Positions 52,693 to 61,061 of a stretch of 64,000 nucleotides of DNA are shown one piece after another; the first letter of the stretch is position 1; each line of letters begins with the position of its first letter. Position numbers and translations under genes: made by a program. Source of the DNA: Oxalobacter vibrioformis (lineage in GTDB: Bacteria > Pseudomonadota > Gammaproteobacteria > Burkholderiales > Burkholderiaceae_D); contig NZ_CP098242.1 in the NCBI RefSeq assembly GCF_027118995.1, positions 2,271,001-2,335,000 of the forward strand. Reading direction: 5' to 3'. Below the pieces are notes generated by a model. The model was given only the letters and a program-made list of their open reading frames with translations. It did not search any database and had not been told where the DNA came from.

Positions 52693-53856
52693 ATGCCGGA
52701 ACCGGCTGTTTTGCCATACGGGGAAAATCTTGCCGACATGGAAGTCAGGCAGGCGGCGGTATTGCTGCTGGCGGCAAAGGCGGGTGACGTCAAGGCGCAG
52801 TTTGAGCTGGGGGTGGCGTTCAAGTACGGCAAGGGCGGTGTGGCACGGAGCGATGCCCGTGCGGCAAAGTGGTTTGCCGAGGCGGCAAGGCAGGGGCATC
52901 CCGGCGCGGTGTATGAACTGGTCAGCCGGTACGCGCGCAATACCACGCTCAACAAGGATATCCGGATGGTCTTGAAGCTTGCCACTTTCCTCGCCGAAAA
53001 GGGCGACCCCAAGGTGCAGTGTGAGCTGGGTTATGCCTATCTTGCCAGTGATGAGATGGACTCAAACGATATGCTGGCTGAAAAATGGATCAGGCGCTCG
53101 ACCGAAAAGGGATATGCCAGGGCGCAGCTGATTCTTTCCGGCATGTATTTTTCCGGCAGGGGCGTACGGGAAAACCCGGAAGAGGGTGTCAAGTGGGCCA
53201 TGCGCTCGGCAAGGCAGGGCGATGCGGAAGCACAGCTTGCCGTGGGCAACCTGTACCTGCGCGGTATTGGCGTGGTTCAAGACTGGAGCGAGGCGCGTGA
53301 ATGGTTTGGCAAGGCGATCAAGCAGGGTAACCGCAATGCCCGCCACCAGCTCATGCTGATGGATGAGCACGAGCTTCGGGAAAGCCGGATGAATGGCACG
53401 AAAACGGCAAAACGGAGCAATATCGGCGGCTACTATTCTGCGGTGGCGCTCAAGCAATCAGGTGATGCGCGGGCGCGCTTTGATGCCGGGATGCGGCTCA
53501 TGACAAGAAACGACGGGACGAAACCGGATTACCGCCTCGTGCTGGAGCTTTTTTTCAAGTCGGCAGAGCAGGGCAATGTCCAGGCGATGATGCAGCTTGC
53601 CCGCATGCATGCCAGCGGCACAGGCGTGCGTAAAAACCTGCCCGAAGCGGCAAAGTGGATGATCCAGGCCGCCGAACTGGGTAATATGGGGGCGCAGCAC
53701 GAGGTGGGGCTCCTGTACGAGAAGGGTGAGGGAGTCCGGCGCAATGTGCGCCGCGCCTGGGACTGGTACATGGAAGCGGCAAGGCAGGGGCACCCCGGCG
53801 CCGAACAGGCGCTTTTGCGTATCAATGGCGGGGAAAAGGTGTTTGATGATCTCTGA
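52693..53856 (+). CDS. Cytoplasmic Sel1-repeat protein (cluster 3, gene 8)
   Basis: 387 residues and, unlike most members, no signal peptide (MPEPAVLPYGENLADMEVRQ). TAGGAGGAG lies 7 bases before the ATG, so this start is well supported and the absence of a leader is real. Nine to ten Sel1 units in two blocks are separated by a linker (MLMDEHELRESRMNGTKTAK) that occupies the same position as the linkers of the two preceding paralogues. It could act as an intracellular counterpart of the exported proteins. It is followed after 6 bases by a methyltransferase gene. Confidence 0.86.
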   Translation: MPEPAVLPYGENLADMEVRQAAVLLLAAKAGDVKAQFELGVAFKYGKGGVARSDARAAKWFAEAARQGHPGAVYELVSRYARNTTLNKDIRMVLKLATFLAEKGDPKVQCELGYAYLASDEMDSNDMLAEKWIRRSTEKGYARAQLILSGMYFSGRGVRENPEEGVKWAMRSARQGDAEAQLAVGNLYLRGIGVVQDWSEAREWFGKAIKQGNRNARHQLMLMDEHELRESRMNGTKTAKRSNIGGYYSAVALKQSGDARARFDAGMRLMTRNDGTKPDYRLVLELFFKSAEQGNVQAMMQLARMHASGTGVRKNLPEAAKWMIQAAELGNMGAQHEVGLLYEKGEGVRRNVRRAWDWYMEAARQGHPGAEQALLRINGGEKVFDDL

Positions 53857-53862
53857 ACAGCC

Positions 53863-54492
53863 ATGACAGACCCGAAAGAGAAAAACCGGCACATGTGGGA
53901 TACCCGCTATGGGGAATCCGGCTATTTTTATGGCACGGCGCCCAATGCATGGCTTGCCGCCAGGCAGGTGTATTTCCGGCCGGGCATGCGCGTGCTGGTC
54001 CCGGCGGATGGCGAGGGGAGAAACAGTGTGTGGTGCGCGCAGCAGGGTATGACCGTCGATGCGTTTGATCTCTCTCCTGTGGCGGTTGAAAAGGCCAGGG
54101 CGCTGGCGGCTGAAAAAGGCGTGAGCGTCAATTATGCCGTTGCTTCCATCGATAGCTGGGTATGGCAGGCGGAGTCGTATGATGCCGTGGTGTTGATTTT
54201 CATGAATTTTGCGACGCCCAATATGCGCAACCGTCTTTTTACCGAGTGCATCCAGGCACTCAGGCCGGGCGGCATCCTGTTTTTGCATGGGTACCGTGCC
54301 GAGCAGCTTCAGTACGGCACCGGCGGGCCGCCCGTGATTGAGCAGTTGTATACCGAGGCCATGCTGCGGGAGGCGCTTGACCCGCTCATCATTGTGGAAG
54401 TGGAGAGCTATGATGCGTCCCTGAGTGAGGGGAAAGGGCATAACGGCATGTCGGCGTTGATCGGGGTGGTGGCGAAAAAGATACAGCCGTAA
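53863..54492 (+). CDS. Class I SAM-dependent methyltransferase (TehB/thiopurine-like)
   Basis: 209 residues. The N-terminal WDTRYGESGYFYGTAPNAWL is typical of TehB-like methyltransferases. The SAM-binding motif I is VLVPADGEGRNSVW, the acidic end of beta2 is VDAFDLSPVAVEKA, and motif IV/post-I is YDAVVLIFMNF with LRPGGILFLHGY. The substrate is unknown; related enzymes act on small oxyanions, thiols or quinone precursors. It starts 6 bases after the Sel1 gene and is likely in the same transcript. No membrane segment. Confidence 0.85.
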   Translation: MTDPKEKNRHMWDTRYGESGYFYGTAPNAWLAARQVYFRPGMRVLVPADGEGRNSVWCAQQGMTVDAFDLSPVAVEKARALAAEKGVSVNYAVASIDSWVWQAESYDAVVLIFMNFATPNMRNRLFTECIQALRPGGILFLHGYRAEQLQYGTGGPPVIEQLYTEAMLREALDPLIIVEVESYDASLSEGKGHNGMSALIGVVAKKIQP

Positions 54493-54530
54493 GCGCGACG
54501 GCGGGCGCGCTACGGCTGCGCAGACGATCG

Positions 54531-54938
54531 TTATTTTGCCGCGCAAACCGCCTTGATGATGGCTTCCTGGCTGCTGCCCGGAACAATGGCTTTCCATTCG
54601 TCCTTGGTTGCGGTATCCGACAGCATCTCTTTGCCTGTACCCATGCTCCCCGCATAACCGGCCTGGGATATGAATTTTTCCTTTTTCCCTTCACAGTCGT
54701 AGGCACGCAATACCATGAATGATTTGACGAGATTATCCTTATGGTTAACAACCATCGGCTCGGTCATTTCAATCATCACCCACGCTTTTTTATACGCACC
54801 CTCCTGCTCCATGGTCTTTTTGTTTAGATAAATATTCCCGCCAGTGATTGTTTTGACGTGAGTCCAGTCAGAAGCAGGACCCGCTGCCCACGCATTTACA
54901 CAGAATACGCCAATAGCAATAGCCAGTATTTTTTTCAT
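54531..54938 (-). CDS. Surface-adhesin protein E-like secreted protein
   Basis: 135 residues with signal peptide MKKILAIAIGVFCVNAWA. The mature domain (WTHVKTITGGNIYLNKKTME, AWVMIEMTEP, MVLRAYDCEGKKEKFISQAG, WKAIVPGSSQEAIIKAVC) has the pattern of the surface-adhesin protein E family, originally named for Haemophilus protein E. Cys pair DCEG and AVCAAK probably forms a disulfide. The family is widespread in bacteria that are not pathogens, so adhesion is not implied. AAAGGAGGAAG precedes the ATG. Confidence 0.8.
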   Translation of the reverse strand: MKKILAIAIGVFCVNAWAAGPASDWTHVKTITGGNIYLNKKTMEQEGAYKKAWVMIEMTEPMVVNHKDNLVKSFMVLRAYDCEGKKEKFISQAGYAGSMGTGKEMLSDTATKDEWKAIVPGSSQEAIIKAVCAAK

Positions 54939-55005
54939 GTTTATCTTCCTCCTTTATTTTTCTTCAGCCACTGAAATTATAACGTTGGCTTTGTCCAGTG
55001 CCGCT

Positions 55006-55593
55006 TTATTTTCCGGCTTCTTCGGCTTTTGCCTTCCACTCCTCTGCCTGAGCCTTGTCTACCGGTTGCCCCAGCCTGCCGTATGCGTAGGCGTCAAAGA
55101 GGCGGTGCATGGCGTTGGCATCGCCTTTTCCCGCAGCTTTGAGATACTACTGTATGGCGTTATCCTCGTCTTTTTCAACGCCTTTTCCTTCTTCATACAG
55201 GGCACCAATGGCGTTCATGGCAGGGGCATAGCCCTGGGAGGCTGACTGATGGAAGTATTGCATTGCTTTTGCGTAGTCCCTGCTGACGCCGGTGCCGTTT
55301 TTATAGGCCTGCCCGAGATTGAATTGCCCGTACCGGTTGCCTTGCTCCGCTGATTTCCTGAACCATTGGGCTGATTGTTTTTTATTCCTGAATGCGGGCT
55401 CAAGGTAGATCGTGCCGATACGGTTTTGTACCGCCGCGTCGTGGCTGAATTCGGGGTGCCGGTAGATTTCAAGGGCTTCCTTAAAGCTGCCGGCGTGATA
55501 CAGAGTGTTTGCCGCTTCCCGTATGTCGGCGCAGACTGTGCCGGTGGCGGCACATGCCACAAGAAAAAGCAGGGTGTTGAGGGCGGTTTTCAC
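55006..55593 (-). pseudogene. Exported Sel1-repeat protein gene with premature amber codon
   Basis: Reading starts at 55593 with signal peptide MKTALNTLLFLVACAATGTV...CA, a cap (ANTLYHAGSFKEALEIY) and two to three Sel1 units. At 55147-55149 TAG stops the frame in DEDNAIQ-stop-YLKAAGKGDA, exactly where the Sel1 consensus has Trp (AIQWYLKAA); TGG to TAG is one base. The same frame then continues 46 residues (RLFDAYAYGRLGQPVDKAQA and more) to TAA at 55006-55008. The restored protein would be 195 residues. The truncated 148-residue product may still be exported. Confidence 0.85.
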
Positions 55594-55657
55594 AGGCGTC
55601 CTTTGGCGGTGCGAGAAAGCTGGTAGTCTGCCTGCTGCTTTTTACTGAGGCCTGAGC

Positions 55658-56623
55658 CTAGTGAAGTCGGTTTTCCAGCCGGTTGAGCATGTCCAGGAAA
55701 CTCTCCGGCGGGATGAAGTGCAGCTTTTCTTCACGCACTTCATACGGCAGGCGGGTGAAAATGCCATTGTGGTACCAGAAAAGATTGGGTGTGAGTGAGC
55801 CCGGCCCCTCCTCGTGCATGCCATAGGCTGCCGGTATCAGTTTCTGGATGGCTTCTACCACGCCCAGGTCTTCGATCGGGTAGATGAGGGCAGAGTGGCG
55901 GTGCGGAATGGCAATGAGCGAGCCCTGGCGGCCGACCAGTTCGGGCCGCGCTTCCAGCTCATACAGGATATTGGCGGTGAAGAAGTGGTCGTTATTCACA
56001 AACCAGATGGAAAAGCCGCCCATGTCTTCCTGCGTGATTTCCATGGGGTAGTTTTCCCGGATGTTGGCAATGCCGATGGCAAACAGCTCATCCTCATCCT
56101 TGCCCCAGTCCAGCACGTGCGAAGGCTGGACATTGCGGATGGCATCCGGCAGGTCAAAAACCAGCATGGCAAACACATCTTCGGCCAGATAGCGGTTCAC
56201 CGACATTTCGGTGTCGTCGTCCAGCCCGCCGATATAGGCGATGTACTTTGCGTTGTAGAGGCGAACGGCCAGGTATTGCTTTATTTTTTCAAAATCAGTA
56301 ATGTTTTCGTCGAAGGTCTTGTCAAATTCAAGCGTCTTGAGCATGGTGGTGAAATGCCCGTTGATAAGCTCAGGGTAGTCTTCTATCGCATGCTGTTTGC
56401 ACACCTGTGCGATGTTGGACAGCCCCAGCTTGGAAAAGCGGAAGGAATCGGGATCGACTTCTATGGTGCCGTCTTCCAGGATGTAGGTAACATCCATTCC
56501 CTTGAAGTAGCTGTCAATAGCATCGAGAAAGGCCTTGTATTCTTCAGCCGTGGAGAAGGCCGCCCATTCGGGGATATCAATGGCTTCGGATTCTTTGTCT
56601 TTTTTCTTGAAAAATGAAAACAT
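55658..56623 (-). CDS. Hypothetical protein, 321 aa (weakly DUF1444-like)
   Basis: Soluble acidic protein. Lys-rich N-terminus MFSFFKKKDKESEAID, then a long alpha/beta region with DFEKIKQYLAVRLYNAKYIA, AEDVFAMLVFDLPDAIRNV and LFAIGIANIRENYPM. Later come FVNNDHFFTANILYEL, then a strand-rich segment LIAIPHRHSALIYPIED. The order 'element before -NIxENxP-, then xNDxFxAxxLxEL, then IAxPxRxxxLIY' resembles DUF1444-type proteins, whose function is undefined. TATAAT on the minus strand at 56657-56662 may be its -10 element. No obvious partner nearby. Confidence 0.72.
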   Translation of the reverse strand: MFSFFKKKDKESEAIDIPEWAAFSTAEEYKAFLDAIDSYFKGMDVTYILEDGTIEVDPDSFRFSKLGLSNIAQVCKQHAIEDYPELINGHFTTMLKTLEFDKTFDENITDFEKIKQYLAVRLYNAKYIAYIGGLDDDTEMSVNRYLAEDVFAMLVFDLPDAIRNVQPSHVLDWGKDEDELFAIGIANIRENYPMEITQEDMGGFSIWFVNNDHFFTANILYELEARPELVGRQGSLIAIPHRHSALIYPIEDLGVVEAIQKLIPAAYGMHEEGPGSLTPNLFWYHNGIFTRLPYEVREEKLHFIPPESFLDMLNRLENRLH

Positions 56624-56784
56624 CTCGTAACTTTCTTTTTTCAGGGTGAATTTTTTATTATACCGGACACATCAGCTTTCTTTTCCATTTGGGTTGCCCG
56701 GCAGTTCCGGGCGGTTGGCAGGCTCAAAGAGGAAATTGCCGATGTAAAAGTGGTTCGAGAAAACAAGCCGGATTTCGGGCCGCT

Positions 56785-57363
56785 TCAGGGATAGTAAGAT
56801 GGTTTTTCCGGGCTCAGGCTGTCCAGATGTTCGGTGATGAACTGGATACGCCTGTCCAGGCTGGCTTTGGGGAGGGTGAGCAATTCATAGCCCAGGCGCT
56901 CGTATACCCTGACCATCGCATCGTAGGTGGCCAGTGCTTCATCATGGGATTGTTTTCTTTCGGTATCCTGCCCGTAGATTTCAGACCAGTAGGGGGCGAT
57001 AAAGACTTTCCGGTTGTAGCGGAATTTTTCTGCCGCCCTGGCGAGGTGTGTCGGCACCGGGATGTCATTGAGCTCCAGGTAACCGATGATATCGGGGATC
57101 GCGCGGTCAAACAGGACTGGGCGGCTGTGGTTGGGCGCTTCCTTGTAGGAGCGCATGTCCCAGTTGAGCATGAGTTCCGCATAGGCGCGTTTGTCCTCCC
57201 AGGGCAGGGCATTGCCGCCGATGGCGGTCTGGTCCTGGATGATGGAGCGTCCGGCTTCTGCCATTATCATGAAGTGGTGATCTTCCAGGGAACGCAAAAG
57301 GGTGGTTTTGCCCGCGCCCGGCGCACCGGTGATGACAAAGAAGTTTTCGTGGAAATCGCTCAT
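56785..57363 (-). CDS. AAA-type ATP/GTP-binding protein
   Basis: 192 residues of a small P-loop NTPase (AAA_28-like). Walker A GAPGAGKTTLL is right at the N-terminus (FFVITGAPGAGKTT), followed by ETxExx-like MAEAGRSIIQDQ. The Walker B/lid region is RPVLFDRAIPDIIGYLEL and a C-terminal Tyr/Arg-rich lid is EALATYDAMVRVYERLGYEL. Such proteins resemble nucleoside or small-molecule kinases; the substrate is unknown. The start at 57363 has AAAGG upstream; the longer upstream frame is not supported. It is a standalone gene. Confidence 0.82.
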   Translation of the reverse strand: MSDFHENFFVITGAPGAGKTTLLRSLEDHHFMIMAEAGRSIIQDQTAIGGNALPWEDKRAYAELMLNWDMRSYKEAPNHSRPVLFDRAIPDIIGYLELNDIPVPTHLARAAEKFRYNRKVFIAPYWSEIYGQDTERKQSHDEALATYDAMVRVYERLGYELLTLPKASLDRRIQFITEHLDSLSPEKPSYYP

Positions 57364-57499
57364 GGGACGCCTTTCAATATGGAAGGGGAGCGTTAAGGAT
57401 AACTGGAAAAGGGGGAGTAATGCGACAGTATGGTGCGTTTTTTTGTTTTTGTCCTTCGCTAGTGTAATTTGCTGCGAGGAGATTAGTCCTCGATTTCCA

Positions 57500-57532
57500 T
57501 TCATCAGGTGGGTGGTTGACCCACCTGATGAA
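57500..57532. repeat. Perfect 14-bp inverted repeat
   Basis: TTCATCAGGTGGGT-GGTTG-ACCCACCTGATGAA. There is no T-run, so it may be an operator or a structured RNA element rather than a terminator. It lies in the gap between the NTPase and TerC-type genes. Confidence 0.6.
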
Positions 57533-57591
57533 ACCAATCTTGAGGGCCAATCTCATCGTAGAGAACAACCCCAGCGAAGGAGAAAGACGCG

Positions 57592-59169
57592 CTACAGCAG
57601 CTTCCCCTGCCGCTCATCCGCTACCGGCGTCGGTTCGATCTTCGTCACCAGCACCTTGGCGATGCGGCGTCCTCCCATCTCCAGCACTTCAAAGCGAAAG
57701 TCCGCATACTCAAGTACCTGCCCGACATGGGGCACGGTACCGAAGCGCTCCAGCAGGAGACCCGCCAGCGAGGCATAGTCGTCGTCCTCGTCAACGAGGC
57801 CATCGGTTTCGAGCAGTTGCTCGACGTAGTAGATGTTGGTGGTGCCGTCCATGACCCACACGCCGGGTTTTTCTTCGACAGCGCTTGGCTGCTCGTCTTC
57901 GTCGGGAAATTCGCCCGCAATGGCTTCGAGGATGTCAATGGGGGTGAGGATACCCTGTATGGAGCCGTATTCGTCAGCCACCATGGCAAGGTGGCCGCGG
58001 GTTTGTTTCAGGATATTCATGGCTTTGAGGACGCCTGCGGATTCGGGCATGACAAGCGGCTCCCGGATGCTTTTGGTGTTTTCCAGCGTGCGGCCGGAGT
58101 GGATGTCGTCCATGAGGTCCTGGGCCCTGGCAATTCCGATGACGTTGTCGAGCTGGCCGCGGCAGACGGGGAAGACGCTGTGGGGGATGGTACGCAGTGT
58201 TTCCTGGATGGTGTCCAGATCGTCATCAAGATTGATCCAGGAGACTTCGGTGCGCGGTGTCATGACGGAATGGATGGAGCGCTCGCCCAGTGTCAAAACG
58301 CCTGAGACCATGTTGCGTTCTTCTTCGGCAAAGGCGGAAAGCGCAATGGTTTCTTCGGGAAATTCGGGCTCGAATTCTTTTTCAGCCTTTGTCTTGTTGC
58401 CCAAAAGCCGCAGGATGGCCTCGGCGGTGCGCTCGCGCATGGGTACCTGTTCCATGTTTTTGGTGAGGTTGTGCTGTGCCAGCTGATTTAAGAATTCAAT
58501 CAGGATGGAAAAGCCAATGGCGGCGTACAGGTAGCCTTTCGGAATTTTCAGGCCAGCACCTTCAGCGATGAGGGCAAGGCCGATCATGAGCAAAAAGGAA
58601 AGGCAGAGTACGACCACGGTCTGGTGGGCGTTGACGAAATTGGTCAGCGGGCGCGAAGCCATCATCATGACGCCCATGGCGATGATAACGGCTATCATCA
58701 TGACGGGCAGGTGCTCGACCATGCCGACGGCGGTGATGACGGAGTCAATGGAAAAGACGGCGTCCAGCACGACGATCTGGGCAACGACCACGGCAAAGGA
58801 CGGGACGATGCGCTCTTTGGCGCGAAGGTGGATTTTGCCGTCCACCCGTTCGTGCAGTTCGGTGGTGGATTTGTACAGGAGGAAGAATCCGCCGAGGATC
58901 AGGATGATGTCGCGCCCGGAAAAGGGGATGTCCCAGATGGTAAACCAGGGGGTGGTGAGCTTGACCATCCACGACAGCGCAGTGAGCATGAGCAGGCGCA
59001 TGACGAGCGCCAGCGTGAGCCCGACGATGCGGGCATGGTTGCGTTCGCGCGCGGGAAGCTTGTCCGCCAGGATGGCGATGAAGATCAGGTTGTCGATCCC
59101 CAGGACGATTTCGAGGACTACGAGGGTGACAAGGCCTATCCAGGTTGCCGGTTCCATCAGCCATTCCAT
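57592..59169 (-). CDS. TerC-family membrane protein with CBS and CorC/HlyC domains
   Basis: 525 residues. A TerC-type membrane domain with seven or so TM helices (WIGLVTLVVLEIVLGIDNLI, FIAILADKLP, GRDIILILGGFFLLYKSTTE, VVAQIVVLDAVFSIDSVITA) is followed by two CBS domains (SVMTPRTEVSWINLDDDLDT; TRGHLAMVADEYGSIQGILT) and a C-terminal CorC/HlyC domain (TNIYYVEQLLETDGLVDEDD). This is the YegH/YoaE arrangement, linked to metal-ion handling. Acidic residues in NLIF and SIDS are typical of TerC. The start at 59169 follows the usual family N-terminus (MEWLMEPATW); upstream Arg-rich codons are not used. Confidence 0.88.
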   Translation of the reverse strand: MEWLMEPATWIGLVTLVVLEIVLGIDNLIFIAILADKLPARERNHARIVGLTLALVMRLLMLTALSWMVKLTTPWFTIWDIPFSGRDIILILGGFFLLYKSTTELHERVDGKIHLRAKERIVPSFAVVVAQIVVLDAVFSIDSVITAVGMVEHLPVMMIAVIIAMGVMMMASRPLTNFVNAHQTVVVLCLSFLLMIGLALIAEGAGLKIPKGYLYAAIGFSILIEFLNQLAQHNLTKNMEQVPMRERTAEAILRLLGNKTKAEKEFEPEFPEETIALSAFAEEERNMVSGVLTLGERSIHSVMTPRTEVSWINLDDDLDTIQETLRTIPHSVFPVCRGQLDNVIGIARAQDLMDDIHSGRTLENTKSIREPLVMPESAGVLKAMNILKQTRGHLAMVADEYGSIQGILTPIDILEAIAGEFPDEDEQPSAVEEKPGVWVMDGTTNIYYVEQLLETDGLVDEDDDYASLAGLLLERFGTVPHVGQVLEYADFRFEVLEMGGRRIAKVLVTKIEPTPVADERQGKLL

Positions 59170-59518
59170 GCTCAGTGCCCTTTCATGCGGGAAAAAGAGG
59201 GCGGGGCGACGGCGCACAGAAAGCCATCAGCAGGAATGCAGGGCGGGGAGGTAAAGCGTAATGTATGGTTATCTGCCAGGAGGAACGTGCGTCCCATAGC
59301 AAAAAAGTATCGTTGGTAACGTTTCAAGTGTACCGCAAATTGGCCTGGCTGCAAGCGGTATGGCTTGAAAAATCGCAGAGGGCGGACGGGAAATGGCATT
59401 GCCGCACGGATTGATACGGATGGCTAGGGGTAAGGCGGGTGCAGAGCAGGCCGGTTTGTGGAAAAATTGGGGGCCGGATGGATTGGCAGGGATAATATTA
59501 CGAGGAGCGGGCAACCGC
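59170..59518. other. Gene-free stretch between divergent genes
   Basis: No supported gene or terminator. It must contain the promoters of the TerC-type gene and the small unknown gene. Confidence 0.4.
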
Positions 59519-59920
59519 ATGTCACAGATTCATGGCAACAGGATTTTGTCGTATACGGTCGATCTGGGAAACGAGCGGATTGTTTTTGATACTGAGTACC
59601 ATGCTGGCGCGCAGCATGAGCGCACAGCTATCGTGTTTGGCAGCGTCTGTGCCCATGCGTTTGAGAATGAGGATAAGGGCAGCATTATTTTTGATATTGA
59701 AGCGGCGTCGCTTGAAGATTTTATCGAGGATAACCGCGATCTGCTGGGGCAGAAGAAGCGCTACGGCTGGCCGCTGCTGTATGCGTCCGAAGCGGAATTG
59801 CTGGAAAAGCTGCGCGAGGCCCGGCAGCAGTATTTTGTCATTGATTCTTCTTTTGGGTTGTATGGCTGGGTGCTGGCAGAGACAATGGAAATCGAGGTAA
59901 CGGATGTCAGTGCCGCGTAA
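59519..59920 (+). CDS. Hypothetical protein, 133 aa
   Basis: Unrecognised small acidic protein beginning MSQIHGNRILSYTVDLGNER. A strand-rich N-terminal half (IVFDTEYHAGAQHERTAIVF) leads into a helix-rich middle (SLEDFIEDNRDLLGQKKRYG) and an aromatic C-terminus (FGLYGWVLAETMEIEV). The start follows a GAGG at some distance. An earlier frame opening at 59393 is unlikely. Single gene with a strong terminator, convergent with potD. Confidence 0.62.
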   Translation: MSQIHGNRILSYTVDLGNERIVFDTEYHAGAQHERTAIVFGSVCAHAFENEDKGSIIFDIEAASLEDFIEDNRDLLGQKKRYGWPLLYASEAELLEKLREARQQYFVIDSSFGLYGWVLAETMEIEVTDVSAA

Positions 59921-59933
59921 GCGGGTGAAAAGA

Positions 59934-59966
59934 AAAAGGCTGTCACGGGTGGTGACAGCCTTTTTT
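59934..59966. terminator. Bidirectional terminator between the small gene and potD
   Basis: AAAAAGGCTGTCAC / GTGACAGCCTTTTTT stem with tracts on both sides; it should end both convergent transcripts. Confidence 0.88.
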
Positions 59967-59981
59967 GTTCCGGGGGGATGC

Positions 59982-61061
59982 TTACTTCAGCGTTTTGAGC
60001 TGTTCCCAGTATTTTTCATAGATTTTCAGGGCATCGCCAACACCCACGGTGAATTCGGCGTTGCGCAGTTCTTTTTTGCCGGGCACCAGGATCGGGTCGT
60101 TGCGCATGTCAGCCGGCAAGAGCTTGATGGCGGCCAGGTTTGGCGTGGAGTACTTGTACTCCTTGACGCAGGCGGCAGCAACTTCGGGGCGCAGCATGTA
60201 GTTGATAAAGGTGTGTGCATTGTCCACATTCTTCGCGCCGACCGGGATGACAAAGCTGTCTACCCAGAGGATGGCGCCTTCGGACGGGAACACAAATTCG
60301 AGCTCGGGCTTTTCTTCCTTGGCAACGAGGTAGTCGCCGTTCCAGATCGGGCCGAGCCAGACTTCTTCGGTGATCAGCGCCTGTTTGGTGGCGGTGACAT
60401 CAAAGACACGGATGGAGGGCTTGAGCTTGGCGAGAAATTCGTAGCCAGCCTTGATATCTGCCGCATTTTTGGTGTTGGACGAGCGGCCCTGGGCCAAAAG
60501 CGCCAGGCCAAAGGCGTCACGCAGATCGTCTGTCATGATGATGTGGCCTTTGTACTCGGGTTTCTGCAACTGTGCCCACTGGGTCAGCGAGCCTTTGGGC
60601 ACATACTTGGTGTTGTAGGCCAGGCCGACAGCGCCCCACATGTAGGGGATGCTGTAATGGTTTTCGCGGTCAAACTCCCTGTCCATGATGGAAGGGTCGA
60701 TGTTGTTGAGGTTGGTGAGTTTTTTGTGGTCAATCTTTTGCAGGAGATTGTTTCTGCGCATCTGGTCAACAAAGTAGCCGGAAGGCACAACGACGTCGTA
60801 GGATTTGCCGCGGAGCATTTTGACCTTGGCATACATGGCTTCGTTGGACTCAAAGGTGGAATAGACGACTTTGATGCCGGTTTCCCTGGTGAATTTGTCC
60901 AGCACTTCCTGGGGGATGTATTCGGACCAGTTGTAGACTACGACCTGTCCACTGGCTGCATGGGCGCCCTTGAAGCCGATGAGCGTTGCCAGGAAGAGAA
61001 AAAAGGCCAGCCCCAGGACGGGACGGCGGAAGATACGGGAAAACAAAGCGGATTTTGTCAT
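59982..61061 (-). CDS. potD: Periplasmic spermidine/putrescine-binding protein
   Basis: 359 residues with a signal peptide (basic RIFRRPVLGLAFFLFLATLI...AHA) and the PotD/PotF fold. Conserved pieces are VVYNWSEYIPQEVLDKFTRE, TGIKVVYSTFESNEAMYAKV, YDVVVPSGYFVDQMRRNNLL and IPYMWGAVGLAYNT. Also present are QALITEEVWLGPIWNGDYLV and the acidic DSFVIPVGAKN. PotD-type residues for polyamine binding (Trp, Asp, Tyr) are present, but whether it prefers spermidine or putrescine cannot be told. It is last in the potABCD order. AAGGAG precedes the ATG, and its start overlaps the potC stop codon (TAATG). Confidence 0.92.
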   Translation of the reverse strand: MTKSALFSRIFRRPVLGLAFFLFLATLIGFKGAHAASGQVVVYNWSEYIPQEVLDKFTRETGIKVVYSTFESNEAMYAKVKMLRGKSYDVVVPSGYFVDQMRRNNLLQKIDHKKLTNLNNIDPSIMDREFDRENHYSIPYMWGAVGLAYNTKYVPKGSLTQWAQLQKPEYKGHIIMTDDLRDAFGLALLAQGRSSNTKNAADIKAGYEFLAKLKPSIRVFDVTATKQALITEEVWLGPIWNGDYLVAKEEKPELEFVFPSEGAILWVDSFVIPVGAKNVDNAHTFINYMLRPEVAAACVKEYKYSTPNLAAIKLLPADMRNDPILVPGKKELRNAEFTVGVGDALKIYEKYWEQLKTLK

